From Tragulus kanchil (lineage: Eukaryota > Chordata > Mammalia > Artiodactyla > Tragulidae), in assembly GCA_022376925.1 (NCBI GenBank), contig JAIOJX010000025.1, positions 98,421,608 through 98,485,607 on the forward strand: 64,000 nt of DNA, in the 5' to 3' direction. Under the pieces are notes generated by a model, which saw only the letters and a program-made list of their open reading frames with translations, searched no databases and was not told the DNA's origin. Positions 34,990 to 44,717 of this stretch are shown here, in pieces. The position numbers were made by a program, and so were the translations under genes. Position 1 is the stretch's first letter, and each line of letters opens with the position of its first letter.

Positions 34990-35860
34990 TTGTTTCTCTT
35001 TAGTTGTTTTAAGACTTCAATTTAGTTTTCAGATATTTGATTATGGTATACCTTGTGGTGAATTTCTTTGCATTTCTTTGGATTTAGAATGTACTCAGCT
35101 ACATGTATCTGCAGGCGTATGTCTTTCACCAAATCTGGGAAATTTAGTCATTATTTATTCATTGCTTTTTAGTTCCATGCTCTTTCTCCTCTACTTCTGA
35201 ATGCTGATGATACAAATTTTAAGTCCTTTTCAATTGTTTTGTAGACCACCTTAATCCTTTCAGTCTCTTTTCTCTCTGTTGTTCAGATTAAGTAAATTCC
35301 ATCGAACACCAAATGCACTTGGTCTATCTTCTGTTCTCTCCCCCTACTCTTGATTATTTAGTAGATTTTTTATTTTGATTATGGCATTCTTTAGTCCTAT
35401 AACTTTCATTTGGTTCTTTCACACCTTAATGAAATTTTCTATTCTTTATTTGCTTCAGAAACTTTGTAATATATTGTTGTTGTTGTTGTTACACCTCACA
35501 GCATGTGGGATCTTAGTTTCCTAAACAGAAAATGAATCCATTTCCCCTGCAGTGAAAATTCAGTGACTTGACCATTGAACTGCCAGGGAAGTTCCTGTAA
35601 TTAATTTTTGAAGCATTTTATGACAAGTGCTTCAAAATGTTATCAAATAATTTCAACATCTTAAAATATTTGGCAAAATCTTTCCTTTGGTTGCTACCTG
35701 AATTAAGATCCTCTAACCACAGCTTTTGATTGTATATGTGTGTAACTTTTGACATACGATCTCCAATTTCCTAACCCTGAACCAGACATTTGAACCAAGG
35801 CAGCATGTGTTTCATTTTTGTCAGGTGTCAGTCAAGGGTCTATACCTAAGAGACAGAAGT
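34990..35860 (-). mobile_element. Old L1 (L1M-like) fragment, antisense, SINE-interrupted
   Basis: Plus-strand phrases such as 'caccaaatctgggaaattta', 'attttttattttgattatgg' and 'ctttcatttggttctttcac' match the reverse of old mammalian L1 sequence. It resumes after the SINE with 'aataatttcaacatcttaaa' near 35648. Subfamily not determined. Confidence 0.58.
35471..35595 (-). mobile_element. CHR-2-type tRNA SINE, antisense, with (GTT)n tail
   Basis: (GTT)n at 35474-35490, then 'cacagcatgtgggatcttag' and 'ttgaactgccagggaagttc'. Six-base flanks (tgtaat) lie at 35465-35470 and 35596-35601. Inserted into the old L1. Confidence 0.8.
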
Positions 35861-35944
35861 TAAATCAGCTTCACTTGAACAATATGTATTGAGTTGGAAA
35901 GAAATTATTCCCTTCTTCCTCATTCTCAAAATCAGCAAAAGATA

Positions 35945-36175
35945 TAAAACCAGGAAATCAGGTGGTTCTTACTCATCCTTCAAAAACCAAATCAATTGCT
36001 ATTTCTTTGATATCTTTATCTATTTTCTCAGGACTTTATTTTTAGTTCTAAACAGTCTTTCTTATTTAGAATTTTTGCCTTGCTCCCGCTAAAGTTTCAT
36101 GAGAGTATGAATCCTATCTTATTCAATTTCATATCTCAACACCTAGGACAGTATATTAAAAGTAGCAAATATTGT
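35945..36175 (+). mobile_element. L2 LINE 3' end
   Basis: 'cttactcatccttcaaaaac', 'aagtttcatgagagtatgaa' and 'aacacctaggacagtatatt' follow the L2 3' order: 'tcatccttcaagacc', then 'gtgagctccttgag', then 'agcacctagcacagtg'. Ancient and strongly diverged. Confidence 0.62.
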
Positions 36176-38929
36176 CTATTTCACCAAATTAAAGGAAATT
36201 ATTCTGTAAAATTCTTTTTCTGAATGGTACATTAATATTGTTTTAATGGGCTTGATTCCATTTTAGGTTTTAACATCTGTCCACAAAAACGCATTTCTGA
36301 CATTTCATTGGAAATCAATGAGAAAGTTTCTTTTGAAACAAATATTTTCTGTGCAAGCTGTCTTGAGAAACATGAAGAAAGTAACACAACCCTAATTCTT
36401 TTCTGAAGCATGAGTGACACGTCTCCTGAAATTCACCTTTAGGAATTAGGATTAACTATTTTACTAAGACAAGAGAAATCAGTGTTTTTCTCAGAAAAAT
36501 ACAGCTTCATGTACTACACATGTTCCATCCAAAAATATGACTCCAAGTCATGTGTCATGGGAAATGTATAACACCTTTACATATTAGAAATACCTTTGGC
36601 ATAACCAAAAGTTGAGAGTAGTGAAGCTATTCTGAAATGTCATTGACAGATCTGCAGTGTATATAACTCACTCTTGCACCTGGAGAAGCAAAGAGGAATC
36701 AAGTATTTAGCAAATGCTGTAAAGATCATAAACACTTTAAGTGTTCAATAAAACCTCCAAAGATTCATTAGTTTACATAAAGAAAACTTTGAAATGCAAG
36801 AACAATCTCTCTTCCAAATGAAGTTCCTAATATATGACTCCTGTAAGTGCACTGGGTTTGTTAACAAGCTTCTATATCAATTCACAAGGCTGCAAGCTCT
36901 TCTCAGGACCTTTTGTCTACAATGTTTGTTCAGAAACTTCTATTTGGAAGTTTGGAAGTTTCCTTAAATGCTTTTAAGCCTCTGTTACACACATACCCAT
37001 ACATAAATATCTTTTTATACTTGTGTTAAAATAGAAGTTTATGTTACATTCATAGAACAGTTTTCCTTATTCTGAAATGCTGGATTATCAGGGATATTAA
37101 TTTTTTTAAATTTTAATGTGGCAAATGTGATTGTGTTTGTGTATGTGTGTTTGTGACAAATTCGTTTACTAGGCTGACTGTGAGATTGTATGTCTTTCTT
37201 TTGGAATTCAAGCTTTGTAATCGTGAGTGCCCTCATATTTTTAGGAGTCACCCAACGCATCTTAAATGTGTACCTGTCAAAGTATTACCTAGAGATGTAG
37301 ATAGAGATGACTCAGTGCATTGGAATTTTATGAGGAATTCTTAAAAAGGAGTAAGTGGTCCCAGGCAGGAATCTTTGAGTCAGAACATCAGGATGAATTC
37401 CAAGGTTGGCAACCATTGTACCAATGTCCTTTTCTATCTCTATCAGTGCCTATAAGATTGTCTAAGTTAAAGCTCTCCAAACTAGCAAAAATTTTAAAGT
37501 CAAACTGGATTAAAAAGATAAATGGATGAAATCATTGAAATTACTGAAAACATTAAGACACAGGATGGGATTAGAACATGAAAACATTAAGAACACAGGA
37601 TGGATAGAACACATGTTCCATCCAAAATATGACTCCAAGTCATGTGTCATGGGAAATGTATAACACCTTTACATATTAGAAATACCTTTGGCATAACCAA
37701 AAGTTGAGAGTAGTGAAGCTATTCTGAAATGTCATTGACAGATCTGCAGTGTATATAACTCACTCTTGCACCTGGAGAAGCAAAGAGGAATCAAGTATTT
37801 AGCAAATGCTGTAAAGATCATAAACACTTTAAGTGTTCAATAAAACCTCCAAAGATTCATTAGTTTACATAAAGAAAACTTTGAAATGCAAGAACAATCT
37901 CTCTTCCAAATGAAGTTCCTAATATATGACTCCTGTAAGTGCACTGGGTTTGTTAACAAGCTTCTATATCAATTCACAAGGCTGCAAGCTCTTCTCAGGA
38001 CCTTTTGTCTACAATGTTTGTTCAGAAACTTCTATTTGGAAGTTTGGAAGTTTCCTTAAATGCTTTTAAGCCTCTGTTACACACATACCCATACATAAAT
38101 ATCTTTTTATACTTGTGTTAAAATAGAAGTTTATGTTACATTCATAGAACAGTTTTCCTTATTCTGAAATGCTGGATTATCAGGGATATTAATTTTTTTA
38201 AATTTTAATGTGGCAAATGTGATTGTGTTTGTGTATGTGTGTTTGTGACAAATTCGTTTACTAGGCTGACTGTGAGATTGTATGTCTTTCTTTTGGAATT
38301 CAAGCTTTGTAATCGTGAGTGCCCTCATATTTTTAGGAGTCACCCAACGCATCTTAAATGTGTACCTGTCAAAGTATTACCTAGAGATGTAGATAGAGAT
38401 GACTCAGTGCATTGGAATTTTATGAGGAATTCTTAAAAAGGAGTAAGTGGTCCCAGGCAGGAATCTTTGAGTCAGAACATCAGGATGAATTCCAAGGTTG
38501 GCAACCATTGTACCAATGTCCTTTTCTATCTCTATCAGTGCCTATAAGATTGTCTAAGTTAAAGCTCTCCAAACTAGCAAAAATTTTAAAGTCAAACTGG
38601 ATTAAAAAGATAAATGGATGAAATCATTGAAATTACTGAAAACATTAAGACACAGGATGGGATTAGAACATGAAGAGTTATGATTTTCCATATTCCTGTA
38701 CACTGTGATTGTATTCTCAGACTCTTACACTCACTTATGGAAAAAAAAATTGATATATGCAGAAAATGTAGATGACACATTGTTCAGAAACATAAGTTTT
38801 TCAGTTCCATATTTTCTAGCAGATATTCCAACTTTTGCTGATTTTGACTCAGTGTATTGGTGGCCCAGCTCTGCCCTCTCCCTACGTCTTCATTCTTCTC
38901 CCAGTGGTCTTGCTATTTTTTTTTTTTAA
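36176..38929. other. Unique non-coding DNA (largely D13)
   Basis: No gene or repeat family was recognised. Several 62-73-codon frames recur in both D13 copies without any known domain. Confidence 0.5.
36516..38674. repeat. Ladder duplication D13 (~1093 b)
   Basis: 36516-37582 recurs at 37609-38674. The 26-base filler (37583-37608) is an error-laden copy of the immediately preceding 37549-37577: one A inserted and G/T bases dropped. The copies differ in an A run near 36530 versus 37624. Confidence 0.95.
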
Positions 38930-39300
38930 TGATTGCATGTCCCTTGGGTTATATGACTTGCTTTGATTAATGAGATCTTAGCGTACTTGACTCATGCAAA
39001 GTCTTGACAAAATACTTAAGTCTGTTACTTCCTTCCTGCCTTTTCTGTGCTAGCTAAGAGAACATGTCCCAGCTAGTGTCTGAAGTCATCTGGGGCTAAA
39101 ATACTGACAGGAAAGCAGAACCATCCCAGCCAAAGCTATGCTAAAACAGTCACTGTCGGTGGACTCTAAGATGTTCAGATGATACTGGCAAGATCAGCTG
39201 AGATGAGCCTACCTGATCCATAGCTGATGGAAGATGAACAAATGAGTTCAGCTGTGATCAAAACCTGATTTAAAGCTGATCCTTAAGTTTGTGACCTATT
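38930..39300 (+). other. Possible ancient repeat, family uncertain
   Basis: 'cttgggttatatgacttgct' followed by 'gattaatgagatcttagcgt' resembles a medium-reiterated mammalian repeat. I cannot name it and the resemblance is weak. Confidence 0.3.
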
Positions 39301-39565
39301 ATAAATGCTTATTTTTTAAGGCAGGGTTTTGAAGCAGTTTATTTATCCCATTATTGCAGTAAGAGAATTGATCCCCTTCACGGATCACAGCCTTGTTATA
39401 GTGAAGAGGCTTGCATAACTCAGTGAAGCTATGAGCCATGCCATGCAAGGACACCCAAGACAGATGGGTCATAGTGAAGAGTTCTGACAAAATTTAGTTC
39501 ATGGAGGAGGGAATAGCAAACCACTCCAGTATTCTTGCCTCAAGAACCCCATGAACAGTATGAAA

Positions 39566-39572
<7 letters not shown>

Positions 39573-39603
<31 letters not shown>
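39573..39603. repeat. (TA)n microsatellite inside BovB
   Basis: About 15 TA units following a short A run. They replace the 'aaggcaaaaagat' stretch expected at this point of BovB. Confidence 0.93.
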
Positions 39604-39607
<4 letters not shown>

Positions 39608-39724
39608 CCAAAGACCATCCCTCAGTTTGGAAGGCATTTAGTATCTTACTGGGGAAGAGTAGTGAGCAATAACTTATAGCTCCATAAAGAATGAAGTGAC
39701 TGGGTGAAAGCAAAAATGACTCTC

Positions 39725-40054
39725 TTGGACTTCCCCTGGTGGTCCAGTGGGTAAGGACACCGCCTTGCAGTGCAAGAGGCGCTGGTTCAATCCCTGGCCT
39801 GGGAAAATCCCACGTGCCGCGGAGCGGCTGGACCGATGTGTCCAATTACCGAGCCGGAGCTCTGGAGTGCATGCACCAGAGCCGGTGCTCTGCAACGACA
39901 GACAACACCGCGATGGGAGGCCCACAGGAGCCAAAGAACAAAGACGGATGAAAATGGAGAAATGAAAGACCAACAGAAGTGGCCTGCTCGCTCCCCTCCC
40001 TCCCCAACTCGACCCCCGCCCCCCACAAAAAAACAAATAAATAAATAAATAAAT
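39725..40054 (+). mobile_element. CHR-type tRNA SINE, long form, inside BovB
   Basis: Head 'gacttcccctggtggtccag', B box 'ggttcaatccc', and the C/T-rich extension at 39985-40026 before (AAAT)n. A perfect 12-base target repeat (aaaatgactctc) lies at 39713-39724 and 40055-40066, within BovB sequence that resumes 'actctcagttgtggatgtgt'. Confidence 0.95.
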
Positions 40055-40111
40055 AAAATGACTCTCAGTTGTGGATGTGTCTGGTGATGAAAGGAAAGTC
40101 CAGTGCAATAC

Positions 40112-40212
40112 ATGTGACTGATCTGGAAACATGCATGTCTGTAAACAACAAAACTCTGTAAAAGTTAAAAGTAAAATAAAGGTTTAAAAACAAACAAACA
40201 AACAAACAAAAA
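40112..40212 (+). other. Short A-tailed insert inside BovB, possible retrocopied RNA 3' end
   Basis: BovB is broken after 'aaagtccagtgcaat'. About 100 foreign bases follow, containing AATAAA (40174-40179) about 10-15 bases before an A-rich (CAAA)n stretch (40188-40211). That layout suggests a severely truncated retroposed transcript. I do not recognise the source and see no clear target duplication. Confidence 0.35.
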
Positions 40213-40222
40213 AGAACAATAG

Positions 40223-40534
40223 GGCTTCCCTGGTGGTCCAGTGGGTAATGACACCGCCTTGCAGTGCAAGGGGCGCCGGTTCGATCCCTGACCTGGGAAG
40301 ATCCCACGTGCCACAGAGCGGCTGGACTGATGTGTCCAATTACCCAGCTGGAGCTCTGGGGCGCATGCACCCAGAGCTGGTGCTCTGCGACAACAGAGGC
40401 CACCGCGATGGGAGGCCCACACGGGACAAAGATGGATGAAAATAGATAAATAAAAGACCAATAGAAGCGGCCCACCCGCCCCCCTCCTTCCACCCCGCCC
40501 GGCTCCCTCTCCCCCTCAAAAAAAAAAAAAAAAA
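40223..40534 (+). mobile_element. CHR-type tRNA SINE, long form, inside BovB
   Basis: Head 'ggcttccctggtggtccagt' and a well-kept B box 'ggttcgatccc'. The pyrimidine-rich extension (40467-40516) leads straight into poly(A). Direct repeats of at least 10 bases (agaacaatag) lie at 40213-40222 and 40535-40544, and BovB continues 'tgcataggaacctagaatgt'. Same orientation as the SINE at 39725. Confidence 0.94.
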
Positions 40535-41650
40535 AGAACAATAGTGCATAGGAACCTAGAATGTTAGGTACGTGAATCAAGATAAATTGGATATGGTGAA
40601 ACAGGAGACACCAAGAGTGAACATGGACTGATATCTTAGGAATCAGTGAACTAAAATGGATGGGAATGGGTGAATTTAATATAGATGACCATTATATCTA
40701 CTACTATGGGCAAGAATCCTTTAGAAGAAATAGAGTAGCCCTCACAGTCAAGAATGACAGAATGATCTCAGTTTGTTTCCAAGGCAAACCATTCACCATC
40801 ACAGTAATCCAAGTCTATGCCCTAAGCACTAATGCTGAGAAAGCTGAAGTTGACTGGTTTTATGAAGTCCTGCTAGACTTTTTAGAACTAACACCAGCAT
40901 ATGTCCTTTTCATCATAGGGGGATGGAATGCAAAGTAAGAATTCAAAGATAACTGAAGAATAGACAATTCTTGACCTTGGAGTACAAAATTAAACAGGAC
41001 AAAGGCTAACAGAGTTTTGCTAACAGAACATAATGGTCATATCAAACATCCTTTCCGCTAAAAATCAAGAGATGACTCTACACATTAACATCACCAAATG
41101 GTCAGTGCCAAAATCAGAGTGATAATATTTTTGCAGGCTGAAATGGAGAAGTTCAATAGCGTGAGCAAAATAAAAATAAAAAAGAACTGGTGCTGACTGT
41201 GGCTCAAGTCAAGAACTACTTATTGCCAAATTCAGGCTTAAATTGAGGAAAGTAAGGAAAACCAGTAGGTAATTCAAGTATGATCTCAAACAAATCCCTT
41301 ATGATTGCACAGTGGAGGTGAAGAATAGACTCAAGGAACTAGATCTGGTGGACATAATACCTGAAGAACTATGGACAGAGTTTCATGACATTGTGCAGGA
41401 GGCAGTAACCAAAACTACCCTAAAGAAAAAGAAATGCAAGACAGCAAAGTGATTCTCTGAGGAGGCTTTATGAATTGCTAAGGAAAGAAGAGAAATGAAA
41501 GTCAAGGGAGAAAGGGAAAGATATGCTCAACTGAATACAAACTTTCAGAGAATAGCAAGAAGAAAGCCTAGTTGAATGAGCAATACAAAGAAAGGTAAAA
41601 AACAATAGAATGGATAAAACTAGAAATAAAAATGAAAGGTATGAAGAAAC

Positions 41651-42464
41651 TATGAAAGAACTATCAATCCAATTGTATGAGTATACTAACATACGCAAAA
41701 AATAAGAATAAGACATTTGATTGTGGTAAAGTTGTTCCACATTCACTGTAAATACAGTAGAGGTTCAAAAGCAAAAAAAGAAATGAGAACTGGAATCATC
41801 ATGGCAGGGCGTATGGAGAAGCTGGAGTTGGAAGGATGCCTTGAAACATAAACTGGTCTTGGTATATGAGGGACAAAGATTTATAGGAAGCTTTCCCAAA
41901 TGAAGCGTGAAACTTATTAGACACTATTTCTGTTAAATTGTTGCTTTTCTAAGGTTATTGCACATAGAAAAAATTATTCAGGGTTGCTACAATTTTAAAA
42001 TTAATGTTTAATTTACTAAAGTTACAAACTGAGAGGCTTAGGCTTTTTCTGCTTTTACAAACCATTTAGATTTAATTTACATATTTGTGATGCTATTTAT
42101 ACATCCAGTAAATTTTAAGTATGACTTGTAAAGGAGATTTTACATCTTAGTTAATTAAATCCCCTTAAATATTTTAAACAGCATTTATACATTTAATATA
42201 TTACTTTTCTTTTATACGCAATTCAGTAATCTGAATAACAAAAAAGCCCCCTCAGGAACATAACCAATTCTTATAAACCTAATAAATTACAGACATAAAT
42301 AGATTAAATCTGAAATTACCATAAACATTCCAATATTTTTTGCAAAATCTGGTAGAATTGTTTTGTTTCTTTTAAGTTAAAATTTTAAGTCAATTATTTA
42401 GGTATACTTTTTTTTTTTTAGAAATTCTGGAGGTTTATTTTTACATTTATTTAGTTAGTTATTT
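41651..42464. other. Non-coding DNA, no recognised element
   Basis: 41651-41760 may still be degraded BovB. Beyond that I see only AT-rich sequence and no gene. Confidence 0.45.
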
Positions 42465-42704
42465 TTGCCACTTCTATTGGTCTTTTATCATCCATCTTTG
42501 TTCTTTTGGCCTATGTGGGCCTCCCATCGCAGTGGCCTCTCTCACTGCTGAACACCGGCTCCAGGCGCATGCGCCCTAGAGTACTGGCTAGATAATTGGA
42601 CACATTGGTCCAGCCACTCTGCAGCGGTTCCCAGGCCAGGGATTGAACCGGCGCCCCTTGCACTGCAAGGCGGTGTCTTTACCCACTGGACCACCAGGGA
42701 AGCC
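42465..42704 (-). mobile_element. CHR-type tRNA SINE, short form, antisense
   Basis: 'ccacttctattggtctttta' leads in, and the head 'ccaccagggaagccg' closes at 42705. About ten bases are missing after 'actctgcagcgg'. It may extend left through A/T-rich sequence to the T run at 42411. D14 starts inside this element. Confidence 0.88.
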
Positions 42705-42814
42705 GCATTTATTTATTTTTAATTAGAGAATAATTGCTTTTAAATATTTGGAGCTCAAACTTGATATATAGGTATACATTTTTATACTAGAATTAAATAG
42801 TTTATCTGGTAGAT

Positions 42815-42995
42815 CTGCAATTTTCAACTGGGAGTATTATTGCTGCCCTGCCGGGGGACATTTGGTATGAGCAGGTGCTTTGATTGTCATGATGTCTGGG
42901 GACTATTACAGGCATTTCATGTGTGGCCATCAGGGACACTGAACCATCTACATAACTGAGAGCCAAAAGCATGCCCCTTGTGTGCATTAGATAAT
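42815..42995 (+). mobile_element. MER20-like hAT DNA transposon fossil
   Basis: The order of motifs fits MER20: 'attttcaactggga', 'gggggacatttgg', 'gattgtcatgatgtctgggg', 'aggcatttcatgtgtggcca' and 'gaaccatctac'. A non-autonomous DNA transposon relic. The D14 copy is at 43921-44101. Confidence 0.62.
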
Positions 42996-42999
42996 GTTG

Positions 43000-43330
43000 T
43001 AGTCTGGGTTCTTACAGAAACTGATTCTGACAGACAGCTGAAATTCAAGTAGCTTATTTGGAAGTGAAGAGGTAAGTCAGAAGTGACAAGGAGAGGAAAT
43101 AAAGCAACAAAGGGTGCTTTATCAATCTAGCTACTACAGAGGGTAACTTGAGCATAACTCAACCTAGGAAATTCTGAGAGTTAACATACAACACAGACAG
43201 GTCTGCAGGGCATCTTACCCTCACGAGGAGAGAGCTGGATTATAACACACCAGCTCCACTGTTGTTGATTGAGGGCTGCTCCAGGAAGTGATAAGTCTCC
43301 AGCACTTCAAGCAAAACAAAGAGGATCCAC
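43000..43330. other. Probable ancient interspersed repeat, family uncertain
   Basis: 'tgtagtctgggttcttacag', then 'agcttatttggaagtgaaga', and later 'gggctgctccaggaagtg' recall a medium-reiterated mammalian repeat that I cannot name. The D14 copy is at 44106-44436. Confidence 0.38.
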
Positions 43331-43691
43331 CAGAGAAGTCTCCTAAGGGCAAAAACAAAAGCCAGATACTTTGTGCTTATTTCTGTTTATTTGTTTGGCT
43401 CTTCGAATTGCAGCACATTGAATAGAAATCAACTGAGTTTAAATATAGGGATTTGATAAATTGACTCTTTAACTTTCCTTTGATCTTTGATTGGAGATGA
43501 ATCAAGGGAAGAAAGATTGCTAATCCAGGCTTTGAGGCATCAGAGAATCTGATCATCTAGAGTTTGATTTTCATTTGCTTCTCGGAGGTAAACAGTGGTT
43601 ACTTTGAACAAGTGAACCCTGGAAAAATGTAAAAAACCTTGAAAGAAAAAGGCAAGACTGCTCTCAGCCCCAAAGTTTACTTTGAACAAGT

Positions 43692-43810
43692 GCGCCTAGA
43701 GTACTGGCGGGCCATTGGTCCAGCCACTCTGCAGCGGTTCCCAGGCCAGGATTGAACCGCGCCTTGCACTGCAAGGCGGTGTCTTTACCCACTGGACCAC
43801 CAGGGAAGCC
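43692..43810 (-). mobile_element. CHR-type SINE fragment, antisense (noisy D14 copy)
   Basis: Truncated, indel-ridden version of 42571-42704 at the start of the second copy. Small deletions cluster within 120 bases of the junction and are absent further in. Confidence 0.85.
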
Positions 43811-44717
43811 GCATTTATTTATTTTTAATTAGAGAATAATTGCTTTTAAATATTTGGAGCTCAAACTTGATATATAGGTATACATTTTTATACTAGAATT
43901 AAATAGTTTATCTGGTAGATCTGCAATTTTCAACTGGGAGTATTATTGCTGCCCTGCCGGGGGACATTTGGTATGAGCAGGTGCTTTGATTGTCATGATG
44001 TCTGGGGACTATTACAGGCATTTCATGTGTGGCCATCAGGGACACTGAACCATCTACATAACTGAGAGCCAAAAGCATGCCCCTTGTGTGCATTAGATAA
44101 TGTTGTAGTCTGGGTTCTTACAGAAACTGATTCTGACAGACAGCTGAAATTCAAGTAGCTTATTTGGAAGTGAAGAGGTAAGTCAGAAGTGACAAGGAGA
44201 GGAAATAAAGCAACAAAGGGTGCTTTATCAATCTAGCTACTACAGAGGGTAACTTGAGCATAACTCAACCTAGGAAATTCTGAGAGTTAACATACAACAC
44301 AGACAGGTCTGCAGGGCATCTTACCCTCACGAGGAGAGAGCTGGATTATAACACACCAGCTCCACTGTTGTTGATTGAGGGCTGCTCCAGGAAGTGATAA
44401 GTCTCCAGCACTTCAAGCAAAACAAAGAGGATCCACCAGAGAAGTCTCCTAAGGGCAAAAACAAAAGCCAGATACTTTGTGCTTATTTCTGTTTATTTGT
44501 TTGGCTCTTCGAATTGCAGCACATTGAATAGAAATCAACTGAGTTTAAATATAGGGATTTGATAAATTGACTCTTTAACTTTCCTTTGATCTTTGATTGG
44601 AGATGAATCAAGGGAAGAAAGATTGCTAATCCAGGCTTTGAGGCATCAGAGAATCTGATCATCTAGAGTTTGATTTTCATTTGCTTCTCGGAGGTAAACA
44701 GTGGTTACTTTGAACAA

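Larger units (their letters stand above)
39318..41650 (+). mobile_element. BovB (RTE) LINE, 5' part and endonuclease, broken
   Basis: The 5' part is clear ('cacggatcacagccttgtta', 'gaagctatgagccatgccat', 'aagaaccccatgaacagtat'). It is interrupted by (TA)n, two CHR SINEs and a ~100-base A-tailed insert, then resumes at 40545. An open stretch at 40660-40938 encodes a piece of the apurinic-like endonuclease that nicks target DNA ('KNDRMISVCFQGKPFTITVI', 'VDWFYEVLLDFLELTPAYVL'). A block present in intact BovB between the arginine-rich segment and KNDRM is missing. The reading continues with stops and frameshifts to about 41650, stopping before the reverse-transcriptase core. Its presence is strong evidence for a ruminant genome. 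Non-functional. Confidence 0.92.

Noticed and set aside
38705..38929. Plus-strand 74-codon secreted-like protein
   Set aside because: No conserved features; it runs into a T-rich stretch and sits in otherwise non-coding DNA.
40065..40580. 171-codon minus-strand frame
   Set aside because: Antisense reading through a CHR SINE and BovB; the same peptide pattern appears at every CHR SINE in the window.
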